A DNA stretch of 64,000 bases, from NCBI GenBank assembly GCA_002753225.1, contig PDZS01000016.1, forward strand, positions 25,524-89,523. The letters are read 5' to 3'. A model generated the notes under the pieces. The model was not told the origin of the DNA. It did not search any database and was given only the letters and a program-made list of their open reading frames with translations. Made by a program: the position numbers and the translations under genes. This stretch comes from Deltaproteobacteria bacterium YD0425bin51. GTDB lineage: Bacteria > Desulfobacterota > Desulfobacteria > Desulfobacterales > YD0425bin51. This document shows, piece by piece, positions 53,389 through 63,237 of the stretch (position 1 is the stretch's first letter; each line of letters begins with the position of its first letter).

Positions 53389-55158
53389 ATGCAAATAAAA
53401 TTTCACAAAAGAATTTCAGTCCAGCAGGCAAAAAATACTGTTATAGTGGCGCTTTTGATTGGCATAGCAATGAGTATTTTTCAGATAAGCAACGATCTTA
53501 TAAAGGAAAGAGAGCAAATCAATTCTACAATCTCTCAGGTTATAAGTATGTTCAATGATCAAGCAGCCCTTGCTGCTTATTCAATATCAGAATCAATGGC
53601 AAGTGAAATAATAAACGGTTTATTTAAATACCAATCATTTTGCAGCGCTAAGATTATGACTGATTTTGGAATTGTATTAGCCCAGCGTGAGCGTCCTTCT
53701 GCTAAAATTAATCTAAATTGGCTTATGAATTTTTTATTTGAAAATAAACAGAGTTTTAAATTTCCATTAAAGCATAAAGACTTTGATAAACAGGTAGGGT
53801 CACTAGTTGTTTCACTGGACAATTATCTTATTGCAAAAAATTTTATAAGTCGTTCAATTTTTGTAATAATAACAGATACTATTCAAAATATTATATTATC
53901 ATTTATTTTAGGACTAATGTTTTATTATTCACTAACACTCCCTTTGCTTAAAATGGCAGCTAGTCTTTCTTATGTTGATCCTTCTTCTCCAGCAAGTAAA
54001 CTTCTTTCTCCTCACAAAGGGCATCTTTATGATGAATTTGGGCTTATTGTAAGTAACATAAATAAATTGTTAATAGGTTTTGAAGATAGTCTGTCCATAA
54101 GAAGAGCTGCTGAGCTAAAATATAGAAATATTTTTGAAAGCGCAATAGATGGCATATATCAAGCAACACCAAATGGACAATTTTTAACTGCAAATCCAGC
54201 TATGGCAAAAATATTAGGTTACGCTTCAGCCAAAGAGCTTATAGATAATATTACTAATATAAGAGAGCAGCTTTATGTAATTCCTGAAAACAGAGATGAA
54301 TATCAAAAAAATTTAAATGAATATGGTTTTATAAAAGATTTTGAAACTAAATTTTATAAAAAAGATAGAACTATAATTCATGTTTCTTTAAACTCTCATG
54401 TTGTAAAAGATGAAAATCAAAATATTCTTTATTATGAGGGAATTTTAGACGACATAACAAAAAGAAAAAAAGCTGAAGAAGAGTTGATGGAATATCGCTT
54501 CCTCCTTGAGAAATTAGTTGAAATGAGAACTTATGAACTTACTGTTGCAAATAAAAAACTGGAACTTGAAATTGCAGAGCGCATGAAAGCTGAACAAGCT
54601 TTGCAAGAAGCAAATCATGAACTTCAAAGACTTGCTTCACTCGATGGCTTAACTCAGCTTGCAAATAGGCGCATATTTGATGAAAGATTTATTTATGAAT
54701 GGAAAAGGGTTAGCCGCGAAAAGAACTGTTTGTCTCTAATCCTTTGTGATGTTGATTTTTTTAAGCTATATAATGATACATATGGACACCAATTGGGTGA
54801 TTCATGTTTATGTTCAGTTGCTAAAGCTATAATGGATAATATAAGAAGGCCCGCAGATCTAGCAGCTAGGTATGGCGGTGAAGAGTTTGTTGTAATCCTG
54901 CCTAACACAGATGTAAGCGGTGCTCTTCATGTTGCAGAATTAATCCAAAATGGAATAGCTGAACTGAAAATTGAACATCTAAAATCTAAGGTAAATCAAT
55001 ATGTTACATTAAGTATAGGAGTTGCTACTGTAGTACCCAATAACTCAATACCTCCAAAATCCCTTATAGAATTAGCAGATAAAGGTCTTTATGAAGCAAA
55101 AGCCCAAGGTAGAAATCGTATTATTTCAAAAATTTTAGATGATAAAGGTATTTTATGA
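53389..55158 (+). CDS. Membrane PAS-GGDEF diguanylate cyclase
   Basis: From the ATG at 53389 the protein has 589 residues. Two membrane helices (about 15-35 and 160-185) flank a periplasmic sensor region. A PAS domain follows (about 240-365: YRNIFESAIDGIYQATPNG, YYEGILDDITKRKKAEE), then a coiled coil (370-415) and a GGDEF domain with the active GGEEF motif in ARYGGEEFVVILPN. It makes c-di-GMP. An RxxD inhibitory site may be present upstream of GGEEF but I did not confirm it. Its stop overlaps the LivJ-like gene start (ATGA), so the binding protein may supply its signal. Confidence 0.9.
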   Translation: MQIKFHKRISVQQAKNTVIVALLIGIAMSIFQISNDLIKEREQINSTISQVISMFNDQAALAAYSISESMASEIINGLFKYQSFCSAKIMTDFGIVLAQRERPSAKINLNWLMNFLFENKQSFKFPLKHKDFDKQVGSLVVSLDNYLIAKNFISRSIFVIITDTIQNIILSFILGLMFYYSLTLPLLKMAASLSYVDPSSPASKLLSPHKGHLYDEFGLIVSNINKLLIGFEDSLSIRRAAELKYRNIFESAIDGIYQATPNGQFLTANPAMAKILGYASAKELIDNITNIREQLYVIPENRDEYQKNLNEYGFIKDFETKFYKKDRTIIHVSLNSHVVKDENQNILYYEGILDDITKRKKAEEELMEYRFLLEKLVEMRTYELTVANKKLELEIAERMKAEQALQEANHELQRLASLDGLTQLANRRIFDERFIYEWKRVSREKNCLSLILCDVDFFKLYNDTYGHQLGDSCLCSVAKAIMDNIRRPADLAARYGGEEFVVILPNTDVSGALHVAELIQNGIAELKIEHLKSKVNQYVTLSIGVATVVPNNSIPPKSLIELADKGLYEAKAQGRNRIISKILDDKGIL

Positions 55159-56327
55159 AAATAAAAATTTTTACTTTGATTGCTATATTAATTTTAAATA
55201 TTTATTCCTTTGCTGAAGAAGAAGGAGTAACTGATACTGAGATAAGAATTGCTCAATTTGGACCTCTCAGCGGCCCTGCTTCACCATGGGGAGACGTGGT
55301 TCTTGGAACTGGTTTTTTATTTAAATTAGTTAATGAAGAAGGTGGGATACATGGACGTAAAATTAATTACCGTCCTTTTGATGACAGCTATAATCCTGCA
55401 AAAACAAAGTATGGAGTAAAACTCCTTCAAGAGAAATTAGGAATTTTTGCATGGGTTGGAGGTGTAGGGACTGAAACAGCTTTATCTGTAAAAGACTATT
55501 TGGTAAATAGGAACATACCATGGGTTATTCCTATAACAGGCTCAGAAGAATTTATAACTCCACCGAATAAATATATATTCACAGCTTATCCATTGTATTC
55601 TTTTGAAGCTAGAATTTTATGTAAATATGCAGTTGAAAACATGGGTAAAAAAAAGATTGCAATTATCTATCAAAATGATGGATATGGCAAAAGCGCTCTA
55701 AAAGGTGCAACTGAAGAACTTTTAAAACACAATATGGAAATTATGCCTAAAATTCCTCTTGAAGTAAAAGATAATGATTATGAAGAGTGTATAAATACTC
55801 TTATTAAATCAGATTCAGATACGGTTCTTGTTTTTATAACTCCTTTTTCTGCACTTCGCCTTTTGCTTGCTGCTAAAAATATGAACTTTACTCCTCAATG
55901 GATGGGTGGAAATTCTTTTTCTGATTTTCCATTATTATATAGAATAAGCCATGGATTATGGAAGGGTATGATTGCTACAACTCAGGCTGATTTTACTGAT
56001 ACTCCTATACTTAGAAAATATAAGGAAGCATTTAAAAAATATGCTTCTGAGAAAGAAAAATGGTCACTTAATTTCCAGTATGGAATAGGATTTGGCGAGC
56101 CTTTAGTTGAGGCTCTAAAAAGATGCGGAAGAGATTTAACTCGAGAACGTTTTATTAAGGAAATTGAAGGATTAGGAAATTTCAAAGGGATTTTAAATAC
56201 AGGCATATTTAAACCCTTTGACCCAAATGATCCTGAAAGTCGAAGAGCTACAAAAGAATCATATATTATACAATGTATAGAAAATGGTAATATCAAAAAA
56301 TTATCCGACTGGATTAAAATAGATTAA
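55155..56327 (+). CDS. LivJ-like periplasmic binding protein (Peripla_BP_6), copy 2
   Basis: This 390-residue paralogue of the protein at 1298-2491 has a signal peptide (MKIKIFTLIAILILNIYSFA) and the same fold: TDTEIRIAQFGPLSGPASPWG, NEEGGIHGRKINY, FAWVGGVGTETALS, IAIIYQNDGYGKSAL, QWMGGNSFSDFPLLYRIS. Identity with copy 1 looks near 60% by eye. It is translationally coupled to the diguanylate cyclase gene and no transporter genes are adjacent, so a role as the cyclase's ligand-binding partner is a reasonable guess. Confidence 0.88.
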   Translation: MKIKIFTLIAILILNIYSFAEEEGVTDTEIRIAQFGPLSGPASPWGDVVLGTGFLFKLVNEEGGIHGRKINYRPFDDSYNPAKTKYGVKLLQEKLGIFAWVGGVGTETALSVKDYLVNRNIPWVIPITGSEEFITPPNKYIFTAYPLYSFEARILCKYAVENMGKKKIAIIYQNDGYGKSALKGATEELLKHNMEIMPKIPLEVKDNDYEECINTLIKSDSDTVLVFITPFSALRLLLAAKNMNFTPQWMGGNSFSDFPLLYRISHGLWKGMIATTQADFTDTPILRKYKEAFKKYASEKEKWSLNFQYGIGFGEPLVEALKRCGRDLTRERFIKEIEGLGNFKGILNTGIFKPFDPNDPESRRATKESYIIQCIENGNIKKLSDWIKID

Positions 56328-56342
56328 TTGGAAAAATCAAAT

Positions 56343-56984
56343 ATGAATTATGCAAAAATATCTTTTTTTTGTATTTTTTTTCTGTTTATAAATTATAGTT
56401 CAGTTTATGCTAAACCCCATGAACATGATAAAAAAACAAATGGAAAAAGAAGATATGAATTTCGCCAAATAGGTTCTGCTTCTTTTTATGGAAAACCCTT
56501 TCATGGTGGAAAAACAAGCAGCGGAGAATGTTATAACATGAATAAACTTACTGCTGCTCATAAAACTCTTCCTATAGGCGTATATGCTATAGTTAGAAAT
56601 ATTCGGAATAATAAAACTGTACGTGTACGAATAAATGATAGAGGTCCTGCATCTAAAAAAAGAATAATTGATTTATCTTATGGAGCAGCACGAGTTATTG
56701 ATATGGTTAAAACAGGAACAGCTATTGTTGAAGTGACAGTACCATTCCTAAAAGCTAGTTATACAATTCAGGTAGCTGCATTTAGAGATAAAAAAAGTGC
56801 AATCGAACTTAAAAATAAGTTGAAACCTAAATATGATCATGTGGAGATTGTTAACTCTAATAAGGGTAGAGATGTTCTCTACAGAGTAAGAGCAGGACTT
56901 TATCATTCATTAAAAGAAGCTATGGAACATGAAAAAATGATGATACGTGCTGGATTTAAAAAGGCAGTTGCCTTAGAAGAATAA
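56343..56984 (+). CDS. rlpA: RlpA-like septal ring protein with SPOR domain
   Basis: From the ATG at 56343 the protein has 213 residues, with a signal peptide (ISFFCIFFLFINYSSVYA). A double-psi beta-barrel domain follows (IGSASFYGKPFHGGKTSSG, LTAAHKTLPIGVYAIVRN, VRINDRGPASKKRIIDLS). The C-terminal SPOR domain (YTIQVAAFRDKKSAIELKNKL) binds denuded peptidoglycan at division sites. RlpA proteins are lytic transglycosylases in some species. No lipobox Cys is visible, so it may be periplasmic rather than lipid-anchored. An upstream TTG at 56328 is the other possible start. Confidence 0.9.
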   Translation: MNYAKISFFCIFFLFINYSSVYAKPHEHDKKTNGKRRYEFRQIGSASFYGKPFHGGKTSSGECYNMNKLTAAHKTLPIGVYAIVRNIRNNKTVRVRINDRGPASKKRIIDLSYGAARVIDMVKTGTAIVEVTVPFLKASYTIQVAAFRDKKSAIELKNKLKPKYDHVEIVNSNKGRDVLYRVRAGLYHSLKEAMEHEKMMIRAGFKKAVALEE

Positions 56985-57103
56985 TTTATAGGCTATGACA
57001 TAGCCGGTTTTCAAAAAGTCAAGAATTTTGAATTGGTTATGAATCCATTAAAACTAGTGGTCGCTTATTTATGATTTGGCATAAACCAGCATATTTTGTG
57101 TAA

Positions 57104-57152
57104 AAAAAATAAAGCTTCCTTATCTTATAGATTGAGGAAGCTTTATTTTTAA
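57104..57152 (+). terminator. Rho-independent terminator upstream of the secretion operon
   Basis: AAATAAAGCTTCCT (57107-57120) pairs perfectly with AGGAAGCTTTATTT (57135-57148) across a 14-base loop, followed by TTAAG. A run of A precedes the stem, so it could act in both directions. It separates rlpA from the type I secretion operon. Confidence 0.85.
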
Positions 57153-57210
57153 GATGATAAATAATAAAAGTTAACCTAATAAAATAATTATATATAATGA
57201 TATTTTCTAA

Positions 57211-58530
57211 ATGAACGCTTTAAAAATAAAAGTCTCTTTTTCATCTCTAATAATTTTTTTATTTATATTGAATATTATTGAGGTAAATGCTGTTACTTTG
57301 GAATTTAAAGATGTTTTACAAAAAGCTATTCAATACTCATATGATTTGAACATATCTATTATTAGCACTGAAATAAGTAAAAATGAGCTTAATAAAGCAA
57401 AATTGCAATTTTATCCAGAATTGAAATTCAGATTTGATTCTGAGTATTTCCATGATTTTATGGATGGCAGCTCTTCTGTTACAGCTATTGGAAATACTCT
57501 TTATCCAAATAACACTAAATATCAGGATTCATTCTCAGTAGATTTATCATACAATATTTTAGATTTTGGCGTAAGAAAAAAGCAGTTTCAGATAGCTGAA
57601 ATGGATGTTGAATCAAGTAAAGCCGCAAGAGAAAAACTGCTGATAGACCTTAAAACAAACGTTCTGGATTTATATACCGAAGCATTGACTGCTTACAGAG
57701 AAAAAAATGCTTATTTGGAACTTCTTCCTTTAATGAATGAGTTATATGTCATTAAAAACAGAACATATAATGCAGGAATTTCAAATAAGACAGAAATTGT
57801 TGAGCAAAAAATAAAAGAAACAAGAATTGTTCAAAATATCGAAGAACAAAAAAATAGACTGATAAGTATTCTAATAAATATCTCATTTTTGACAGGAGAA
57901 GTATATGAAGAACAGCTTGTTAAAATGCTGCCATTAACGATGATGGAAAAGAAAATAAATGCAGCCAATTTTAAAAATCATCCAGACACAAGGTTATATG
58001 AAATAGAAATCAAAAAAAAGAACCTTGAAATTTCACGCGTAAAAAAAAGCCTTTTGCCTCAGGTAGATTTTTATTTGAGGTATAACTTGTATGGAACTGA
58101 TACAGCAAGTTATGCTGCTTCTTACAATGATATACGGCAGAGAAATTTTTCAGTTGGTTTGACCACAACATTTCCTATTTTGGAAAGCTTTGAGAAAAAT
58201 TACAATTTGAAAAAAGCCTGCTTTGAAGCTGAAAAATTGAAAATTGAAAAATCAAAAAAGATGGCAGAAATTGAAAAAGTATATCTGGATATTAAAGAAA
58301 AATATCGATTTTATAAAGCTGATATAGAGATTGACAAAAGAATACTAAACGATATTGAAATAAAAATTGATATGCAAAAAAGGATGACAAAAGAAAAAGT
58401 AAGCGATTATGCATCTATACTTGAGCAGCAAGCAGAACTGATAAAGGAAAGACTTGAAATGGAAAAGATCATAATCACTAAAATATCGGCATTTAAAAAG
58501 CTTCAATTTATATCGGAGGTATCTCAATAA
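57211..58530 (+). CDS. TolC-family outer membrane efflux/secretion protein
   Basis: The 439-residue protein has a signal peptide and the two-fold repeat of TolC proteins: a first helical hairpin (LTFKDVLQKAIQYSYDLNISI-like start, read LEFKDVLQKAIQYSYDL) and YNILDFGVRKKQFQIAEMDVE, and a second half with NHPDTRLYEIEIKKKNLEIS, LPQVDFYLRYNLYG and VGLTTTFPILESFEKNYNLKKA. It forms the outer-membrane channel of the type I secretion system encoded next. The following ABC gene shares one base with its stop (TAATG). Confidence 0.9.
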   Translation: MNALKIKVSFSSLIIFLFILNIIEVNAVTLEFKDVLQKAIQYSYDLNISIISTEISKNELNKAKLQFYPELKFRFDSEYFHDFMDGSSSVTAIGNTLYPNNTKYQDSFSVDLSYNILDFGVRKKQFQIAEMDVESSKAAREKLLIDLKTNVLDLYTEALTAYREKNAYLELLPLMNELYVIKNRTYNAGISNKTEIVEQKIKETRIVQNIEEQKNRLISILINISFLTGEVYEEQLVKMLPLTMMEKKINAANFKNHPDTRLYEIEIKKKNLEISRVKKSLLPQVDFYLRYNLYGTDTASYAASYNDIRQRNFSVGLTTTFPILESFEKNYNLKKACFEAEKLKIEKSKKMAEIEKVYLDIKEKYRFYKADIEIDKRILNDIEIKIDMQKRMTKEKVSDYASILEQQAELIKERLEMEKIIITKISAFKKLQFISEVSQ

Positions 58531-60632
58531 TGCAGACAGGGTTGATATCGCTTGAAGTTGTTGGAAAGATAAGTAAGATTGATATTGATTTCAGAGCAAT
58601 AATCAGAGAATTTTGTGTAACTCAAGAAAAATTAAGTAACATAGAACTATTAAGAATTGCCAAACATATTGGCTTTAAAGCTAAAATAAAAAAAATGAAT
58701 ATTGAAAAAATAGCAGGTAAATATCCTCTGCCTGCTATTGTCATTCTAAATAATGGTGAATATGGGGTTATACTTGATATAAGGGCAGAAGACAAAAATA
58801 TCTTGTTCTTTGATTGTGCAGATAAAAAAGTAAAGCAGCTTACATTAAAAGAAATTGAGGATATAATTTCAGATGAGTTTATTATTTTACAGCATAAGAT
58901 AATATCATCAGAAGCAAAATTTGGATTTATATGGTTTTACAAGGAAATACTTAAATATAAAAGAATTATTGCAGAAGTATTTTTGGGATCATTTGTAGTA
59001 CAGCTTTTTGGGCTTATTTCCCCTTTATTTACTCAGGTGATACTGGATAAAGTACTTGTACATCACAGCATGACGACTCTTGATATTTTAGCAGTTGCAT
59101 TTCTGTCTGTTACCTTATTTGAGCTGCTCTTAAATATGACAAGAAATTACATCTTTATTCACACAACCAGCAAAATAGATGCAAGGCTTGGAGCAAAGCT
59201 TTTTAAGCACCTCCTGTCTTTGCCGTATATGTATTTTGGAGCAAGAAAAGTAGGAAACATAATTGCGAGAGTAAGAGAGCTAGACACTATACGCGATTTT
59301 ATAACCAATAAATCTGTTTCAGTAATCATTGATTTATTCTTCTCATCAGTATTTTTAATTATGATGCTTTTATACAGCGTAAAGCTTGCTTTGATTGTGA
59401 GTGTATTTATTTTTGCGCTTTCACTTATTTATATAACAATTACACCTGAACTGAGAAGAAGACTTCAAAATAAATTTCAGATGGGTGCACAATCTAATTC
59501 TTACCTTGTTGAAGCAGTGACTGGAATAGAAACTGTTAAATCTCTTGCAATTGAAGGTTCGATGCAAAAAACGTGGGAAAACAATCTTGGAAACTATATC
59601 CGCTCAAGTTTTAATCTTTCAAATGTTTCCAATATTACAGGAGCTTTTGCAGGAGCATTGCAAAAACTCATGAATATCTCGATTCTTTATTTTGGAGTGC
59701 AGCTAGTTTTTGACAATCGTATGACAGTTGGACAATTAATTGCTTTTAATATGTTCTCAGGACAATTTACAGGTCCTGTTATAAGGCTTGCCAATCTGTG
59801 GAATGAATTTCAGCAATCACTTCTTTCTGTGGAAAGATTGAGCGATATCTTAAACCATCCTGTTGAAATCCAAACCACAAACCCCATTACATTGCCAAAG
59901 CTTGCAGGATCTGTCCACTTTGACAATGTGAGCTTCAGATATTCTCTAAATGCGCCGGATGTATTAAATAACATAAGTTTTTCAATCAAGCCTGAAATGA
60001 GCGTAGGGATTGTTGGAAGAAGCGGAAGCGGGAAAAGTACGCTTACCAAACTTATTCAGCGGTTATACATAGCTCACGAAGGAGCAATATATTTTGATAA
60101 TATAGATATTCGTCATATAAACCCGATTTGGCTAAGAAACAATATAGGAGTAGTGCTTCAGGAAAATTATCTTTTTAGCGGGACGATTAAAGAAAATATC
60201 ATGATGCCAAGACCTGACGCAACTATGGATATGATAATTTATGTATCACAAATGGCAGGCGCACATGAGTTTATATCTCAATTACCAGATGGTTATGATA
60301 CGCAGGTTGGTGAGCGTGGTGCAACACTGTCAGGGGGGCAAAGGCAGCGGATTGCAATTGCAAGAGCGCTTATAACAAACCCCAAGGTATTGATTTTTGA
60401 CGAAGCTACATCTGCTTTAGATTATGAATCTGAAATGATCATTAGAAAAAATATAAATCATATCAAAAAAGGAAGAAGCATGTTTATTATAGCTCACAAG
60501 CTTTCAACAGTAAGGGACTGCGATGTTATCATAGCAATAGATAAAGGGAAAATAATAGAAATAGGAAATCACGAGAGCCTTTTAGAAAAAAAAGGATATT
60601 ATAACCATCTCTATTCTCTTCAAAAAATATAA
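58530..60632 (+). CDS. Type I secretion ABC transporter with C39-like domain (HlyB family)
   Basis: The 700-residue protein has an N-terminal C39-like domain (residues 1-130) that aligns in layout with HlyB and lacks the catalytic cysteine at the expected position (TGLISLEVV), so it should bind but not cut its substrate. Five to six helices follow (about 150-430). The ATPase domain has Walker A GRSGSGKST (near 496), signature LSGGQRQRIAIARAL (near 600) and Walker B VLIFDEATSALD. HlyB-type exporters move proteins with uncleaved C-terminal signals. No RTX-type substrate gene is visible in the window. Confidence 0.94.
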   Translation: MQTGLISLEVVGKISKIDIDFRAIIREFCVTQEKLSNIELLRIAKHIGFKAKIKKMNIEKIAGKYPLPAIVILNNGEYGVILDIRAEDKNILFFDCADKKVKQLTLKEIEDIISDEFIILQHKIISSEAKFGFIWFYKEILKYKRIIAEVFLGSFVVQLFGLISPLFTQVILDKVLVHHSMTTLDILAVAFLSVTLFELLLNMTRNYIFIHTTSKIDARLGAKLFKHLLSLPYMYFGARKVGNIIARVRELDTIRDFITNKSVSVIIDLFFSSVFLIMMLLYSVKLALIVSVFIFALSLIYITITPELRRRLQNKFQMGAQSNSYLVEAVTGIETVKSLAIEGSMQKTWENNLGNYIRSSFNLSNVSNITGAFAGALQKLMNISILYFGVQLVFDNRMTVGQLIAFNMFSGQFTGPVIRLANLWNEFQQSLLSVERLSDILNHPVEIQTTNPITLPKLAGSVHFDNVSFRYSLNAPDVLNNISFSIKPEMSVGIVGRSGSGKSTLTKLIQRLYIAHEGAIYFDNIDIRHINPIWLRNNIGVVLQENYLFSGTIKENIMMPRPDATMDMIIYVSQMAGAHEFISQLPDGYDTQVGERGATLSGGQRQRIAIARALITNPKVLIFDEATSALDYESEMIIRKNINHIKKGRSMFIIAHKLSTVRDCDVIIAIDKGKIIEIGNHESLLEKKGYYNHLYSLQKI

Positions 60633-60643
60633 GTTATAAAAAA

Positions 60644-61966
60644 ATGATAAAAAAAATTTTCTCAAAAGATAATGACAGCCATGAATTTAAGCCTATTTTA
60701 GGTGAAATAGAGAGCAGTCCAGTCAATCCGATTGGACGGACTATGTTTTGGATTATTATATCAGTTATTGCCTTCTTTGGTATATGGCTTTACTTAGGAA
60801 AAGTGGATATTGTCGTGTCTTCAAGAGGTAAAATTGTACCTTATGGCGAAATAAAGACATTACAGCCGCTTGAAACAGGAATTATTAGGCATATTGGTTG
60901 TAAACCAGGGGATTACGTTGAATTAGGCCAAGTGCTTGTTGAAATTGATCCCTCAACTATAGAGCCGTCACTGGTCTCTTTCAATAACAAGCTTAAGCAA
61001 AGCGAGATTGAAGTAGAAAGACTAAGGGCAATTCTTAATGGAGGAATTTTTTCTCCTGATTCTTCAAAATATGATCCTCTTCTTCTCGATACTCAAATAG
61101 AACTTTATCACGCCTCATTAAGTGCTATGGAAAAACTAATTGAAGCAAAACAAAATGAGGCGGCAAGTACTGATGCTCAGATAAAAACAGAATCAGCTGA
61201 GATAGCTAAGGCTAAATCTCTTCTTTTGGTAAGCATTCAGAAAGAAAAACGATTAAAAGCAGTTATTGATATTGTCTCGTCAGAAACTTATGAACAGGCT
61301 AAAAACGAGATTATAAATTATGAAAACTCGGTAAAGGTATCTGAATTTAAAATAAAAGGATTAAATCATCGTAAACAGCAGCTTTTAGAAGAAATTGAGT
61401 ATCAAAAGCAAAACTTCAGACAAACCAATCTGCAGGAACTTGTAGAAAAACAAAAACAGTTGAATGATTTCCGTGCAGAGATTGATCGAATGACATTTCT
61501 TAATAAAAAGCAGAGAATTGTATCTCCTGTCAGGGGGTATATAAATGAAGTTTTCATTACTACAATCGGCGGAGTTGTGACGCCGGCGCAAAAACTTATT
61601 TCTATAGTTCCAGCAGAATTACCATTGATTATTGAAGCTTTGATTTTGAATCAGGACATAGGTTTTGTGAGTGAGGGAATGTCTGCAGTTATAAAAATAG
61701 ATACATACCCTTTCCAGAAATATGGCATGCTGAATGGAACAGTTAAGCATATCTCAAAAGACAGCATAATTGATGAGAAATTAGGTCCTATATATAAGGC
61801 TTATATTACCCCTATTGAGAAAAGCCTTATAATTGATGGAAAAAAGACCTCTATCACAACAGGTTTAACAGTAACAGCAGAAGTTAAGACAGGTAAAAGG
61901 CGCATCATAGAATTTTTTATATATCCATTGATTAAATATTTAAATGAGGGAATGAGTGTCAGATAA
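60644..61966 (+). CDS. HlyD-family membrane fusion protein of type I secretion system
   Basis: The 440-residue protein has one membrane helix (about 32-50) and the HlyD pattern: VDIVVSSRGKIVPYGEIKTLQPLETGIIRHIG, DYVELGQVLVEIDPS, long coiled-coil hairpin (about 110-275), IVSPVRGYINEVFITTIGGVVTPAQKLISIVP, and KIDTYPFQKYGMLNGTVKHIS. It links the ABC exporter to the TolC channel. It lies 11 bases after the ABC gene and overlaps the kinase gene by 11 bases. Confidence 0.94.
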   Translation: MIKKIFSKDNDSHEFKPILGEIESSPVNPIGRTMFWIIISVIAFFGIWLYLGKVDIVVSSRGKIVPYGEIKTLQPLETGIIRHIGCKPGDYVELGQVLVEIDPSTIEPSLVSFNNKLKQSEIEVERLRAILNGGIFSPDSSKYDPLLLDTQIELYHASLSAMEKLIEAKQNEAASTDAQIKTESAEIAKAKSLLLVSIQKEKRLKAVIDIVSSETYEQAKNEIINYENSVKVSEFKIKGLNHRKQQLLEEIEYQKQNFRQTNLQELVEKQKQLNDFRAEIDRMTFLNKKQRIVSPVRGYINEVFITTIGGVVTPAQKLISIVPAELPLIIEALILNQDIGFVSEGMSAVIKIDTYPFQKYGMLNGTVKHISKDSIIDEKLGPIYKAYITPIEKSLIIDGKKTSITTGLTVTAEVKTGKRRIIEFFIYPLIKYLNEGMSVR

Positions 61967-63176
61967 TTTAATAAACGAAACAGACAGATATACAATAGGC
62001 AGCAAAATCTTTAGAGACTACACGCTAAAGCGTTTTATAGGTGAGAAAAACTTTGGGCGGTATTACCTTGTTGAAAATATGACAGGTATTCCTTTTGCGC
62101 TCAAGGTTATATACCCTGGTAATAATATTGACAGACTTCTTATCCATACGATTGCTTGTCTCAGATCAAATCGTTTGGTAAGCATATTGGATTACGGCGA
62201 GACCATAGAGGGCGAAGAGTGCATGATCTTGGAATTTATGCATGAAAGCTTAGAAGATGCTTTAAGAGCCGAACCAATAAATGAAATTACAGCATGCAAA
62301 TACTTTCTTGAAATTCTTCAAGGTCTAAAAGTATTAGAAAATAACCACATTGTACATAAAGATATCAAACCAACTAATCTATTTATTCTTGAGGATATTA
62401 TCAAAATAGGAGATTTTAGCATTGCTGAACGTTTTACAAATAATTATAATTCTTCTGTAGACAGATGGGCAGCAGCAGCTATTTTCTATCGTATGTTGAC
62501 AGGAAAGTCTTCATTTAATAGAGATTTAGCCAATGTCCCAGAAAAATATCGTTCTTTTCTTCACAAGTGTTTTGAAAAGGATGTTAAAAATCGATATCAA
62601 AATGTTTCAGAGATGCTCCAAGCCTTCTACGAACAGATTATAAACAAACTTAATACTCCTCTTATTTTAGAAGCAAAAAATTTTGAAGTAATTAAAAAAA
62701 AGAAACACAATTTGAGGAGTACGCCCCGCTATGTTTCTGAAGATGAATCAGAAAAAATTTTTGGTCTGACAAAGGAACGGAGACCCATCAAATATACCAA
62801 AAATGAATTTGTCGATAATGAAAACAGCACAGTTACAGATCTATTCACAGGACTTATGTGGCAAAAATTTGGGTCTGACCAATATATGAAATATGAAGAA
62901 GTTAAAAATTATATCAAAAAAATCAACCAAGAAAAATTTGTAGGCTATGCTGATTGGAGACTGCCAACAACTGAAGAATTGATGTCATTGCTTACACCTG
63001 AAAAACAATCCAATGATCTCTTTATCAACCCCATATTCAGCAAAGAACAGTTTTGGTGCTGGAGTTCGGATAAGATAGCTCCTGATAAAGGATGGTTTGT
63101 AATTTTTCTTCTTGGTACAGTCATATGGCTTGATTTAGATAATCTTTATTATGTTCGTGCTGTTAGGACAATTTGA
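61956..63176 (+). CDS. Ser/Thr protein kinase fused to DUF1566 domain, in secretion operon
   Basis: The 406-residue protein has a kinase domain (about 20-235) with FIGEKNFGRYYLVE, FALKVI (Lys50), HKDIKPTN (Asp136, Lys138, Asn141), DFS in place of DFG (153-155) and DRWAAAAIFYRMLTG. The catalytic residues are kept; the Gly of DFG is Ser. The C-terminal part (about 290-406) is a DUF1566 domain: DLFTGLMWQKFG, GYADWRLPTTEELMSL, FWCWSSDK and DLDNLYYVRAVR. DUF1566 is common in exported and surface proteins, yet no signal or membrane helix is seen here. Its 11-base overlap with the HlyD gene places it in the secretion operon, where it could regulate or be the cargo. Confidence 0.87.
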   Translation: MSDNLINETDRYTIGSKIFRDYTLKRFIGEKNFGRYYLVENMTGIPFALKVIYPGNNIDRLLIHTIACLRSNRLVSILDYGETIEGEECMILEFMHESLEDALRAEPINEITACKYFLEILQGLKVLENNHIVHKDIKPTNLFILEDIIKIGDFSIAERFTNNYNSSVDRWAAAAIFYRMLTGKSSFNRDLANVPEKYRSFLHKCFEKDVKNRYQNVSEMLQAFYEQIINKLNTPLILEAKNFEVIKKKKHNLRSTPRYVSEDESEKIFGLTKERRPIKYTKNEFVDNENSTVTDLFTGLMWQKFGSDQYMKYEEVKNYIKKINQEKFVGYADWRLPTTEELMSLLTPEKQSNDLFINPIFSKEQFWCWSSDKIAPDKGWFVIFLLGTVIWLDLDNLYYVRAVRTI

Positions 63177-63221
63177 TAGTTCGATAATTAAAAAATTCGA
63201 TAGCTTATAACTTGTTAAGCA

Positions 63222-63237
63222 AGCAACTTAAGTTGCT
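63222..63237. promoter_or_regulatory. Perfect 16-bp palindrome (putative activator site)
   Basis: AGCAACTTAAGTTGCT is a perfect palindrome with no loop. Its core AACTTAAGTT is identical to the palindrome upstream of the other sigma-54-type promoter (43224-43233). It is about 175 bp upstream of the -24 element, within the range for an enhancer-binding protein. Lacking a loop and T-tract, it is unlikely to be a terminator. Confidence 0.42.

Noticed and set aside
63222..63237. Terminator for the secretion operon
   Set aside because: The palindrome has no loop and no T-tract, and its core recurs upstream of another promoter, which fits a protein-binding site better.
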